In this document: positions 1-6,699 of the stretch, piece after piece
Layout: each line of letters begins with the position of its first letter
Position numbering within the stretch: position 1 is the stretch's first letter
Source of the DNA: CAVQFD01 sp963724695
GTDB taxonomy: Bacteria > Acidobacteriota > Vicinamibacteria > Vicinamibacterales > CAVVIG01
DNA: 64,000 nt
Assembly (NCBI GenBank): GCA_963724695.1
Contig: CAVRVW010000001.1
Location: 1 to 64,000, forward strand
Direction of reading: 5' to 3'
Notes under the pieces: generated by a model
Database searches by the model: none
What the model saw: only the letters and a program-made list of their open reading frames with translations
Told to the model about the DNA's origin: nothing
Program-made: the position numbers and the translations under genes

Positions 1-245
1 CCAGGAGACAGCGGCCCGTCCGTCCACCCGGCCGCCAGTAGCTCCTGCTTTTGCTCGGCCGCTTCTGCTTGACCCGCTCGCGCGTCGGGTGGACGCAGAG
101 GTCGGAAACTGACTATTCCTTTCGGCTCCGTATCAGGCGTGTCGTCCGGGGGAGGCATGTCGGGTTCTGGATCCGACTTTGGATTCGGCCTTTGCTTTGG
201 CGTCGGGGGTGGTTTTGGAATCGGTGGCGGAATCGGTTCCGGCAT
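1..245 (-). CDS. Proline-rich protein, C-terminus beyond the window edge
   Basis: From an ATG at 245 the minus-strand frame stays open through base 1, so at least 81 codons are present and the end is outside the window. The first 50 or so residues are dominated by proline with Lys, Asp and Glu (for example PEPIPPPIPKPPPTPK). After that the composition becomes ordinary and ends in a Gln/Ala/Glu-rich stretch. No domain is recognised. The proline-rich part may be a flexible linker or tail region. It is read in the same direction as the small basic gene next to it. No good Shine-Dalgarno is visible, so the start is uncertain. Confidence 0.4.
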   Translation of the reverse strand, partial: MPEPIPPPIPKPPPTPKQRPNPKSDPEPDMPPPDDTPDTEPKGIVSFRPLRPPDARAGQAEAAEQKQELLAAGWTDGPLSP

Positions 246-282
246 CTGAGTGTTCATGGCATTTACACCGAATCCGACGAGG

Positions 283-465
283 CTATCGCGCGCCTTTCCA
301 GCGGCTTCTCGCCGCCTTGCGGGCGATTCTCACGCGATGCGCTTTCGGGATGCTCTTGGCCCGAGCGAGCCCACCCTTGCGTCCCAGTGCGACCGCTGCC
401 GCGTTCTTTCCATCTGCCGTTTCGCCTGTGGCGGAACGCTTTTGACCTTTCGGACCCTTGGGCAT
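283..465 (-). CDS. Small basic protein with GRKGG and RKAARSRW motifs
   Basis: This 60-residue protein is rich in Lys, Arg and Ala. It carries a GRKGGLARAK motif near residues 34-43 and ends in RKAARSRWKGAR. The pattern GRKGG..ARAK....R..IARKAA..RW is widespread in small uncharacterised bacterial proteins and loosely recalls KGG stress proteins. The charge suggests nucleic-acid binding, but that is inference. An in-frame ATG at 483 also exists, but it would translate straight through a perfect palindrome (465-484). The ATG at 465 is therefore preferred, which places that palindrome just upstream of the gene. Confidence 0.6.
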   Translation of the reverse strand: MPKGPKGQKRSATGETADGKNAAAVALGRKGGLARAKSIPKAHRVRIARKAARSRWKGAR

Positions 466-484
466 ATGCTTAGCGATAAGCATA
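465..484. promoter_or_regulatory. Perfect 8-bp dyad between divergent genes, operator-like
   Basis: The sequence TATGCTTA-GCGA-TAAGCATA is a perfect inverted repeat with 8-bp arms and a 4-nt centre. It sits between the divergently read genes starting at 465 (minus) and 492 (plus). Its layout matches the dyad upstream of hicA at 6671-6688 (7-bp arms, 4-nt centre), although the bases differ. There is no T-run, so it is more likely a protein-binding site than a terminator. Confidence 0.5.
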
Positions 485-491
485 GCATGCC

Positions 492-698
492 ATGCGAGAT
501 GAATGGATAACGGTGATTTCAGGTGACCGACTCGTCAAGTTCACCTACATCGATCTTGAAGGGGCGGCGTTTCTGACGGCGCAGATTGCCGGCCATGACG
601 TCGTTTACTCGATTCTCTTGGAACAGGCAGAACACCCATTCAGTCGTATAGCCGTGGAACGCCGCTTTGGCTACGAGTTTCGGCCCGCCTCAAACTGA
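492..698 (+). CDS. Hypothetical 68-residue protein
   Basis: A short ORF starts at the ATG at 492, 8 bases past the palindrome that separates it from the divergent basic-protein gene. The product mixes hydrophobic and charged residues and reads like a small globular protein (for example ITVISGDRLVKFTYIDLEG). No signal peptide, membrane segment or known motif is seen. There is no clear ribosome-binding site. It is kept because its composition is protein-like and it fills the space before the next gene, but it could be spurious. Confidence 0.4.
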   Translation: MRDEWITVISGDRLVKFTYIDLEGAAFLTAQIAGHDVVYSILLEQAEHPFSRIAVERRFGYEFRPASN

Positions 699-905
699 GA
701 CAACCGCGCTTGACACTGCGAGGTGAAAGCGCGATCATTCGCTGTCGAACAAAAGTTCGACGTGGGGCTGCGCGAGCAGCACACTGATCCGAGCAGGATT
801 CTGAGCTAGCCCCAAAGGCTGGCGAGGCAGGCCCGAATCGTTGGATGCAAATCCGGCGCTCGGGCCTTTCGATTTTTCGAGCGCCACTTCTCCCCGGAGG
901 GTGCT

Positions 906-1370
906 ATGGATGCGATTGCCGACCTGCGACGACTCGAAGACGACATTACCAAGGCCGAGGGCGATGGACTGCATGCCCGTTGGGCGTCTGGGCGCTACAT
1001 GCTCAAGCTGCGCGAGGATAAGAAGCTGCTGCCTCGTGGTGTGCGGAAGACGTTGACGAAGGACCTGGGCGTCCATCCGTCCGAGCTGACCGCCCGCATG
1101 AAGTTCGCCGCGACGTTTCCCACCGATGAGGAACTTGCCGATGGCATCAGTAAGTTCAAGAGCTGGTACGCCATCACGCACCAGGCGCTGACGACCACAC
1201 CTCGCCGCGCGACGAAGTCCCAAACCTCCCGTTTCCAGCCCATGCGCGCGGCGATTGACAACTCCGACCCCACGCTGCTTAGCGAGCAGGATTGGCAGGA
1301 GCTTGATGCGATGGTCGCGGGCGTGGTCCGGCTCCGGAAGGCCCGTGCCACGCTGAAGCAGGTGGCGTGA
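906..1370 (+). CDS. Hypothetical accessory protein, 154 residues
   Basis: The ATG at 906 has a strong Shine-Dalgarno (GGAGG at 896-900, 5-nt spacing). The product is soluble and charged, with a helical Lys/Arg/Leu-rich first half and a C-terminal helix near residues 130-150. No family is recognised. The stop codon overlaps the start of the next gene (TGATG at 1368-1372), so the two genes are probably translated together. The setting, among small unknown genes ahead of a serine recombinase, suggests a mobile-element gene. Confidence 0.6.
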   Translation: MDAIADLRRLEDDITKAEGDGLHARWASGRYMLKLREDKKLLPRGVRKTLTKDLGVHPSELTARMKFAATFPTDEELADGISKFKSWYAITHQALTTTPRRATKSQTSRFQPMRAAIDNSDPTLLSEQDWQELDAMVAGVVRLRKARATLKQVA

Positions 1371-1648
1371 TGCTCACGACCGATGTCCTCAAGCTCACGC
1401 CCACCGACAGGTTTCTCTACTGGGTGCGAGAGCGTCACGCCATCACGCTCCGTCGGGAGGCCGGAGCGGCGAAGCCGTGGACCGATGACGAGGTGCTCCA
1501 GAACTACTTCTTCACGTCGCCGTATCGGGAGCGGGACAAGACCACCACCTGGTTCCGCACCCACGTCCGCGACCCGCTGCGTGACGATCCGGCCGTCATT
1601 CTCGCCACCACGATCTTCCGTTGGTTCAACCACATCCCCACAGGTTGA
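1370..1648 (+). CDS. 5-hmdU DNA kinase helical-domain-like fragment, probably frameshifted
   Basis: The first 92 residues match what I know of the helical domain of 5-hydroxymethyl-deoxyuridine DNA kinases, enzymes of phage DNA hypermodification. Visible pieces are FLYWVRERHAI near residue 16, PWTDDEVLQNYFFTSPYRERD near 40-60 and TTIFRWFNHIPTG at the end. Family members are several times longer. Removing one T from the pair at 1645-1646 restores reading into the next frame as TGEVLMGGSSNLLLDW, a natural continuation. The stop is therefore likely an indel, either real or from assembly. The start overlaps the preceding stop; a GTG at 1367 is an alternative. Family assignment is from memory of motifs. 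Confidence 0.5.
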   Translation: MLTTDVLKLTPTDRFLYWVRERHAITLRREAGAAKPWTDDEVLQNYFFTSPYRERDKTTTWFRTHVRDPLRDDPAVILATTIFRWFNHIPTG

Positions 1649-1655
1649 AGTCCTG

Positions 1656-2120
1656 ATGGGCGGTTCATCGAACCTGCTCCTTGACTGGTCTGAGTCGGAG
1701 GCGTTGGCGCGGCTGGCGCCGACCCTCACCGTTGACGCCTGGGCGCTGGCTGGAGATGTTGGCGAAGACCGATGCCTATTTGTTTGGGGACCCTGGGAGG
1801 CAACATTGACCAGAAACCCCCAACCCCAACCACCGCCAACCATCGAGCAGCTCGTGGCCGACATTGGCATCGTATGCGCCCACGCGCGGACGCGCGGCCG
1901 TGGCGGTCAGATGATGGCCGAGGCCGTCGAGCGCGTCGATCCCCATTCACTGCTCACCACGACGCGCATCATCTTCATCGAATCTGCATATCGGGATCTT
2001 GATGGACGCGAGTGGACTGCGGAGGAACGCGCCGTAGATGACGCTGCCGAGCGATTGTTCGACGCGCTCAACGTTATTCGCAAATGGCAGAAGCAGATCC
2101 GGTCACGGATGGCCGCGTAG
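1656..2120 (+). CDS. Hypothetical protein, possibly the continuation of the preceding kinase-like gene
   Basis: This is an open frame of 154 codons from the ATG at 1656. The first third (NLLLDWSESEALARL) looks like an extension of the preceding helical domain once a single T is removed at 1645-1646. The last ~95 residues (from TIEQLVADIG) form a charged helical module ending in KWQKQIRSRMAA and may be a separate protein. A Pro/Gln-rich linker lies near residue 60. Nothing in the second half is recognised. It is either a second gene or the C-terminal half of one ~250-residue protein. Confidence 0.45.
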   Translation: MGGSSNLLLDWSESEALARLAPTLTVDAWALAGDVGEDRCLFVWGPWEATLTRNPQPQPPPTIEQLVADIGIVCAHARTRGRGGQMMAEAVERVDPHSLLTTTRIIFIESAYRDLDGREWTAEERAVDDAAERLFDALNVIRKWQKQIRSRMAA

Positions 2121-2132
2121 TGGAAGCACGCC

Positions 2133-2354
2133 ATGACAATCGTCAAGTTCACGCCGCCGACACCGCCCACATGGATGGACTACTTCACCACCAACCGTGC
2201 TGCGCTCGAAGACGAACTGCGCCAGCTGGTCGCGGAGCTGACCCGGCGACTGGCCGAAGCCCTCGATGATGGGGACCTCGAGGCGGCACGCGTTCTGTGG
2301 ACCGAGAACCTCGTGAAGCACATCGACTTGGTGCTGCGAGACGGCTCAGGCTGA
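2133..2354 (+). CDS. Hypothetical 73-residue helical protein
   Basis: This small gene starts 12 bases after the previous stop and reads in the same direction, so it is likely co-transcribed. The product has a Pro/Thr-rich start (TPPTPPTWMDYF) and then a strongly amphipathic Leu/Glu/Arg helix over residues 23-60. No family is recognised. The 3' end overlaps the end of the convergent zinc-ribbon gene by 9 bases. Confidence 0.5.
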   Translation: MTIVKFTPPTPPTWMDYFTTNRAALEDELRQLVAELTRRLAEALDDGDLEAARVLWTENLVKHIDLVLRDGSG

Positions 2355-2546
2355 GAGTGCGCTGTCAACTCCCGCCTGCGTCTGGTTGGTCTTCTCTTCG
2401 GTCCAGACGTGGGCGCACCCTTCGCAACGGAAGTAGTTCACCAACCGACATTCGGCACTTACTCCCGGCACGAGCGTGCCCGCATGCCTTTGGCATTCCG
2501 GGCACTGCAACAGGACGTCGGGCGGTGTGGCGTCCGCACGGGTCAA
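2346..2546 (-). CDS. Zinc-ribbon protein, second of an overlapping pair
   Basis: The 66-residue product has two Cys pairs, CPEC at residues 15-18 and CEGC at 41-44, with an aromatic before the second pair (YFRCEGC) and HVW after it. This is a classic one-ribbon zinc-binding fold. No ATG is available. The best start is a TTG at 2546 that overlaps the TGA of the upstream zinc-ribbon gene (TTGA), implying coupled translation. A longer reading from 2756 exists, but its N-terminal half is low-complexity Arg-rich sequence opposite the ribbon gene and is discarded. Confidence 0.6.
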   Translation of the reverse strand: MTRADATPPDVLLQCPECQRHAGTLVPGVSAECRLVNYFRCEGCAHVWTEEKTNQTQAGVDSALSA

Positions 2547-2779
2547 CGGGACACCGCCGACCAGAAGGCAGGGAGGTCCGGCGCCGTCCGTTCCCAGGTG
2601 CCCTCGCAGGCGGGGCACCGGAAGCTGACGGTGCGCTGTGCGGCTCGGATTGACACGCCATACGGGATGCCTGGAACATCCTTGCAGTGCCTGCACGACG
2701 CACCGACCCCGTGGAGTGTCGAGACGGGAACGCCTGCGTTGATGGAGATGGGCCACGCCGAGAGGGTTGCTGCGGGCAT
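2543..2779 (-). CDS. Zinc-ribbon protein, first of an overlapping pair
   Basis: The 78-residue product has CRHC at residues 29-32 and CPAC at 55-58, again with an aromatic-Arg before the second pair and GTW after it. It resembles the next gene in spacing and order, so the two look like a tandem duplication or a split two-ribbon protein. Small zinc ribbons of this type often bind nucleic acid or serve as subunits of larger complexes, but no specific role can be read here. Both genes run opposite to the surrounding accessory genes. Confidence 0.6.
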   Translation of the reverse strand: MPAATLSAWPISINAGVPVSTLHGVGASCRHCKDVPGIPYGVSIRAAQRTVSFRCPACEGTWERTAPDLPAFWSAVSR

Positions 2780-3241
2780 AGGCGGTTCTTTCTATCGCTA
2801 GCGGACGCCGGACGGCTGGCGCCCAACCGGGAATCGTTGCGCAGCTGAATGAGCGATGCGGGAAGCGTAGACGAGCTGGGCCTAGGGTACCTGTTCCGTT
2901 TAGTACACCCAGTCGGGACCCGAGGGACCGCGGAGTGCTCCGGAGTGCCGCGTAGCGTCGAGCCGCCCGAGGCTCGGACCGCGACGGGCCGACCCTCCCG
3001 GCCGGAGGCGGAAGGGCGAACGGGCGGTGTGGAGGTCGGTGTGGAAGCCGTTTCCGGACGCCGCCGAGGGTGCCGGCACGGTCGAGCTGGCGGCGGTCGG
3101 AGTCTGATGTGAACCTCTGACCTGTAGTCCGAATGGTGTTTAGCAGGTGCGGTGACTTTTGTTAGGTGACGCCTGTGGATTCACAGTAGCGTTCCCCTCC
3201 GCAAGTGCTAGACCACGAACGGTTTAGACGAACACGGAGAT
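2780..3241. other. Intergenic stretch, no supported gene
   Basis: About 460 bases lie between the divergent zinc-ribbon pair and the next plus-strand gene. The 2930-3100 part is very GC-rich with short CCGGAGGC-like runs. An 87-codon frame at 2849-3112 is open, but its product is low-complexity Gly/Arg/Glu sequence and is not believed. The last 130 bases are less GC-rich and probably hold the promoter of the gene at 3242. Confidence 0.5.
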
Positions 3242-3634
3242 GTGAAAACGATGACCGAAACGACCCCCAAAGAGCCCACGACCGCCAGCCCCACCACGCC
3301 CGGAAGACCGGTCGCGAGTGAGCCCAAGACCGCCACCATCACCCTCACGGCAGGCGCGGTCACCCTCGCCATTCGTGCCCATCGGCTGTCCAACGGCACG
3401 GCGGAAACCTTCGTCACCACCACGGATGCTGCAAAGGTCACCACTCGTGGGATGACGCAGGTCCACTCGAACTTCCAGGCCGCCAAGGCGGCTACCCACG
3501 TCTTCGTGGACGATGGCATCTCCGGCGCAGAGTTCGAAGAAGCGACCAGGCTTCCAACGTCTGATGGGCGCATTAACACCCAAGCCGCCGTTCGGCGTCT
3601 TGATTGTCAGCGAGCAGAAGTCCATCGGCCGTGA
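3242..3634 (+). CDS. Hypothetical N-terminus joined in frame to the start of a recombinase fragment
   Basis: The first ~83 residues are Thr/Ala-rich, then globular (TITLTAGAVTLAIRAHRL) and look like a small accessory protein of their own. Without a stop they pass into THVFVDDGISGAEFEE, the second conserved block of large serine recombinases. Beyond about 3555 the frame is wrong for the recombinase and ends in unrelated sequence. The start may be GTG 3242 or ATG 3251, with GGAG at 3235-3238. The junction near 3485 looks like a deletion that removed the end of this gene and the catalytic N-terminus of the recombinase, or an assembly join. Confidence 0.45.
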   Translation: MKTMTETTPKEPTTASPTTPGRPVASEPKTATITLTAGAVTLAIRAHRLSNGTAETFVTTTDAAKVTTRGMTQVHSNFQAAKAATHVFVDDGISGAEFEEATRLPTSDGRINTQAAVRRLDCQRAEVHRP

Positions 3635-5186
3635 GATGTCCGAGACTGGCTACGTCATCAAGCAGCTGGCCGCAGGCCGGTGTCGAGATTTTCGAGTACA
3701 TGCACGGCCAATCGCTGACGCCCAAGAACACCTGGACAAGATGATGTCGGCCATCCGCGCCGGGACCGACGAAGCCCATCGCGAGCAGTCCAGCGAACGG
3801 GTCCACGAGGCACATACCCGTCTCCACGCCGCAGGGCACGTCGTTGGCGGTCGAGTGTTCGGCTATCGGAACCAGGACGTCTTCAACGGCGTGGACCCCC
3901 ACGGTCGCCCACTCCGTTCCCACGTCGAGCGCGTCATTGACCGCGCAGAGGCGGCCATCGTGCGTGCGCATCTTTGAGCTCTACGACTCCGGGCTATGGG
4001 CTCAAACGGATCGCCAAGCTCCTCACCCTCGAAGACGCGCCCTCGCCCGAAGCACTACCGGCGCACTGATGGCCTCGAACCCATCGACGGTTGGGCACCG
4101 TCAACCGTTCGCTCGGTGCTGACGCGCGAGACGTATCACGGCGTGGTGGTCTGGAACAAAACCAAGAAGAAGGACGCTATGGGGCAAGTGGGACCCCTAC
4201 GGACCGCCCCGAGTCGGAGTGGATTCGCACCAAGGCGGAGCACCTCCGCATCATTGACGAGGCACTATGGAAGCGGGTGGAGGCGCGACGGCAGGAGGTT
4301 GAGGGCAAGGCAGTGCGATTCGAGAGTGGCCGTCTCTCCGGTCGCCCACCGAAGCACGACGTGCAGAACCTCTTGGCTGGCCTCGCGACGTGCGGGATAT
4401 GTGGCGGTGGGCTGGTCGTCGAGAGCGGCGGCAACAAACGTGGCCGAGTGCCCGAGTACATCTGCCATCGGCACCGGACCAACGGCATCTGCACCAAACG
4501 CGCTGCGCATCTCGGTGGCGGAGATGAATGAAGCCGTTCTCCAGGCCATCGAGGCGCACGCGCTGACGCCGGAGGCCATCGAGCACGTCATCCAACTTTC
4601 CGAGCAGGACGACGTGGTGGACCAGCGGGCCACGCTCGAACGCGAACGGGCGGACGTGGAGAAACGCATTGCGAACATCACCAAGGCGCTGGAGATCGAG
4701 TGGCGATGCGGCATCGCTGGTCGCCAAGGCTCCGCGAACTGGAGGAACGCCTGCGGGCCATCGACAGCGAGATCGCCAGCCTTCGGCCCATCCCACGACT
4801 TGCACCGCACCGTCATCGAGAACCGGCTGGCGGAGTGGCGACGGCTGCTGCGCGCCTCCACGACGCAGGGGCGCACAGTCCTCCAGCGAGTGCTGCGTGG
4901 CCGATTGACGTTCACCCCACGTGCCGACGGGGATGCCGGCTACGATTTCACGGCCCCCACTCGCTTCGACCGACTGTTCGCAGGGATCGTGGCACCGTCC
5001 CACCCGCGATGCGCGAGGCATACGGCGGCACAGACGGCCTGGAAGCATCTTCGGCCGGAAGATACGTTTGACGCAGATTATGGGCGTTTATTGGAGAATG
5101 CGAGGCGAATACGAAAAGGGTCGTGCGCCCGGAGGGACTCGAACCCCCGGCCTACAGGTTCGAAGCCTGCCGCTCTATCCAGCTGA
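3491..5186 (+). pseudogene. Large serine recombinase, N-terminally truncated with multiple frameshifts
   Basis: Pieces of one protein appear in order across three frames: FVDDGISGAEF; FQRLMGAL...FGVLIVSEQKSIGRE; ETGYVIKQLAAG; IFELYDSG; RRTDGLEPIDGWAPSTVRSVLTRETYHG (recombinase domain); a zinc-ribbon piece LATCGICGGGL...YICHRH; a coiled-coil (ATLERERADVEKRI); and a tail PEDTFDADYGRLLE. This is the standard order of integrase-type large serine recombinases. The first ~50 residues with the nucleophilic Ser are missing, and at least seven frame changes are needed. The last frame continues through the tRNA-Arg gene to a stop at 5184-5186. It is either a dead integrase or a poorly assembled one. 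Confidence 0.8.
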
Positions 5187-5197
5187 GCTACGGGCGC
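5124..5197 (-). tRNA. tRNA-Arg (anticodon TCG)
   Basis: The minus strand folds as a full cloverleaf. The acceptor stem is GCGCCCG/CGGGCGC and the D-arm is GCTC..GAGC. The anticodon stem GCAGG/CCTGT encloses the loop CTTCGAA with anticodon TCG. The T-arm is GGGGG-TTCGAGT-CCCTC. The discriminator base is A and CCA is not encoded. The 3' end of the tRNA faces the recombinase-bearing accessory region, the usual orientation for an element inserted at a tRNA. The recombinase reading frame enters the tRNA from that side. Confidence 0.95.
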
Positions 5198-5208
5198 ACA
5201 GAGTGCTT

Positions 5209-5214
5209 ACTGTA
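5209..5214 (-). promoter_or_regulatory. -10 element of tRNA-Arg
   Basis: On the minus strand TACAGT lies 11 bases upstream of the mature tRNA-Arg 5' end. That leaves room for a start site a few bases before the tRNA. No convincing -35 is seen. Confidence 0.4.
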
Positions 5215-5238
5215 GCATGCCGACCGTCGAGAAGGGAC

Positions 5239-5285
5239 GGTTCAAGGTGCAACGTTCAGGGTTCAAAAACCTTGAACGTTGAACC
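5239..5285. repeat. Imperfect inverted repeat between the two tRNA genes
   Basis: The arms GGTTCAA..AACGTTCAGGGTT and AACCTTGAACGTTGAACC can pair, with a short insertion (GGTGC) in the left arm and an AAA loop. It lies between divergent tRNA genes, so it is not an obvious terminator for either. The GTTCAA/TTGAAC core is repetitive, which suggests a dispersed intergenic repeat. Confidence 0.5.
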
Positions 5286-5322
5286 GCTGCCGACAGTGAG
5301 GCACCTGGACGCGCGGCTGTGC

Positions 5323-5328
5323 TAGAAT
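5323..5328 (+). promoter_or_regulatory. -10 element ahead of tRNA-Lys
   Basis: TAGAAT lies 60 bases upstream of the tRNA-Lys 5' end in an otherwise GC-rich stretch and is followed by a T-rich run. The same TAGAAT box precedes other genes in this window (7604, 52591). The -35 region is not recognisable. Confidence 0.4.
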
Positions 5329-5388
5329 CGGGTTTTGTTTTTCCGCGGCTGACGCCCGCCGTGTGCCGCACGTCGCCAATCCCTCCAG

Positions 5389-5464
5389 GGGCCGGTAGCT
5401 CAATTGGCAGAGCAGCAGACTCTTAATCTGCGGGTTGACGGTTCGATTCCGTCCCGGCTCACCA
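5389..5464 (+). tRNA. tRNA-Lys (anticodon CTT), CCA encoded
   Basis: The cloverleaf has acceptor GGGCCGG/CCGGCTC with one G-T pair. The anticodon stem GCAGA/TCTGC encloses CTCTTAA with anticodon CTT. The T-arm is GACGG-TTCGATT-CCGTC. Discriminator A is followed by an encoded CCA at 5462-5464. It is divergent from tRNA-Arg, about 190 bases away. Confidence 0.95.
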
Positions 5465-5522
5465 CTTCAATCGCCCAATAACATCAAGAACTTGCGGACG
5501 GCCGAAACCGTCATCCTGGATT

Positions 5523-5654
5523 GGAATCGAACCCGTTGATTTCGGCGCTGCGTTGGCCGCATTGACGAAACGTCCGGCCGTTTACGATCTTCGAGTGACA
5601 TTGACGCCACGATCACGCAAGGTGGCGGAGCTAATCGTCCAGCTGATTCAATGA
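5523..5654 (+). repeat. Decayed copy of the hicA leader region, with a 19-codon remnant
   Basis: This stretch matches the DNA upstream of hicA in the same order. GGAATCGAACCCGT (5523-5536; compare 6631-6644) is followed by CGCATTGAC and AAAC (5558-5571; compare 6661-6674). Then come GTTTA, GATCT and AGTGAC leading into a GTG start at 5595, the counterpart of the hicA GTG at 6700. The reading frame from 5595 stops after 19 codons. It looks like a degenerate duplicate of a toxin-antitoxin promoter whose gene has been lost. Confidence 0.45.
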
Positions 5655-5692
5655 AAATGCACCCGTCAGCGTTAGCGAAGATTGGGTGACGA

Positions 5693-6430
5693 TCATCGTG
5701 GTACGGCCAGGTCGCTGGAATCGCCGGACCACAAGATCCGCATCGTCTGCGGCTCGAGCCAGCCGACGCGGCCATCCCGAAAATAGAGCCATACGAAATG
5801 TGTATCCGTTTCACTAATGCGGGCGGTGACGCTCCGGTGAATCAGCGGAAGCTCGAACGTTGTCTCAATCGGCACGACTGCGCTGAGCCGCCGTCGCGTC
5901 TCGCCGTCGAACGGCAGCATCGACGTTCGCAGCCCGAGACGACGCGCTGCCTCGGTCGCGTCGCGCCGCAGCGCGATCAATTCCTGCCGGTGCGAACTCC
6001 ATGGCCAAAACGACTTGCTATAGTCGAGGCGCCTGCCCGCATCGAGCGTGATGGCGATTGACACCAGCGCGACCGCGAGCGGCAGACGCCACGGGCCGGG
6101 CCGCGCTCGCGCCATGTTCGCGCCGAGACCGGCAAACAGCGCCAGGCCGCAGAAACGCATCGCGATGATCAGCCCCACCCAGAGAAACGCCGAAAGCGGA
6201 ACGTGGGGAGGCCAGATCACGGGAGCCGCTAACAGGATCCAGAAGAGACGGCGCGTCGCCGTGAAGCCGATGCCGACCGCGAGTCCGCCGATTGCTACCG
6301 AGGCGAACGCGACTTCGACGTTCCGCAGGCTTCCGCCCGGCAGGTACCACTGCAGCCAGATTGCAAGCCAGCCGCATGCGGCGAGCGCCGGCACGACGAG
6401 GACTGGCCACCAGAGGAGCGTTCGTCGCAT
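5693..6430 (-). CDS. Integral membrane protein of unknown function
   Basis: The 245-residue product starts at the ATG at 6430 (MRRTLLWWPVL). A longer in-frame start at 6520 would add 30 residues of non-membrane sequence and is not preferred. Five or so hydrophobic segments fill residues 5-140 (for example LVVPALAACGWLAIWL and FGFTATRRLFWILLAAPVIW-type stretches). They are followed by a soluble C-terminal ~100 residues with a YFRDGRVGWLEPQTMRILW ending. No family is recognised. The gene is flanked by the two copies of the hicA-leader-like sequence (5523-5571 and 6631-6674), so it may have arrived with that region. Confidence 0.65.
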   Translation of the reverse strand: MRRTLLWWPVLVVPALAACGWLAIWLQWYLPGGSLRNVEVAFASVAIGGLAVGIGFTATRRLFWILLAAPVIWPPHVPLSAFLWVGLIIAMRFCGLALFAGLGANMARARPGPWRLPLAVALVSIAITLDAGRRLDYSKSFWPWSSHRQELIALRRDATEAARRLGLRTSMLPFDGETRRRLSAVVPIETTFELPLIHRSVTARISETDTHFVWLYFRDGRVGWLEPQTMRILWSGDSSDLAVPR

Positions 6431-6540
6431 AAGAACCTGCGGGCAAGTGGATCGACATTCTACCTGGGCCGATGCGGCTGGCGAAAACGGCTCACGCTGT
6501 TTGCCGCAATCGGTCGACATGCCGGAGCCAGATGTCTAAG

Positions 6541-6569
6541 TGGTTCCAATTCGCGAAAATGCGGCTCGC
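6541..6569 (+). repeat. 29-bp dispersed repeat, copy A
   Basis: It begins TGGTTCCAATTCGCGA. It aligns without gaps to copies at 7319-7347 and 13133-13161; 19 of 29 positions are identical in all three, including TGGTTCCA, GCGA and GG.TC. Copies A and B lie on either side of hicAB. Confidence 0.6.
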
Positions 6570-6670
6570 CACCTCACCCAAGTCAACACCATCAAGCCTT
6601 TGCGGGCCGGTGCAACCCCTGTCGCAGGCAGGAATCGAACCCGTCGGGCACCCGTTCGAGCGCATTGACT

Positions 6671-6688
6671 AAACCTAACGGTAGGTTT
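6671..6688. promoter_or_regulatory. Perfect dyad at the hicAB promoter, likely antitoxin operator
   Basis: AAACCTA-ACGG-TAGGTTT is a perfect palindrome with 7-bp arms and a 4-nt centre. It ends 11 bases before the hicA start codon. HicB antitoxins, alone or with HicA, repress their own promoter by binding such dyads, so this is the expected operator. There is no Shine-Dalgarno-like sequence between it and the GTG. Confidence 0.65.
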
Positions 6689-6699
6689 ATGATCTGGAA

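Noticed and set aside
995..1870. Minus-strand frame of 291 codons across the small accessory genes
   Set aside because: It is Ser/Arg-rich shadow sequence. The plus-strand genes have a Shine-Dalgarno, overlapping starts and motif support.
2849..3112. 87-codon plus-strand frame in the intergenic region
   Set aside because: It is Gly/Arg/Glu-rich with no fold-like pattern or ribosome-binding site, in very GC-rich DNA where such frames arise by chance.
5239..5285. Inverted repeat between the tRNA genes as a terminator
   Set aside because: The flanking tRNAs are divergent, so neither transcript ends there, and no T-run follows either arm.
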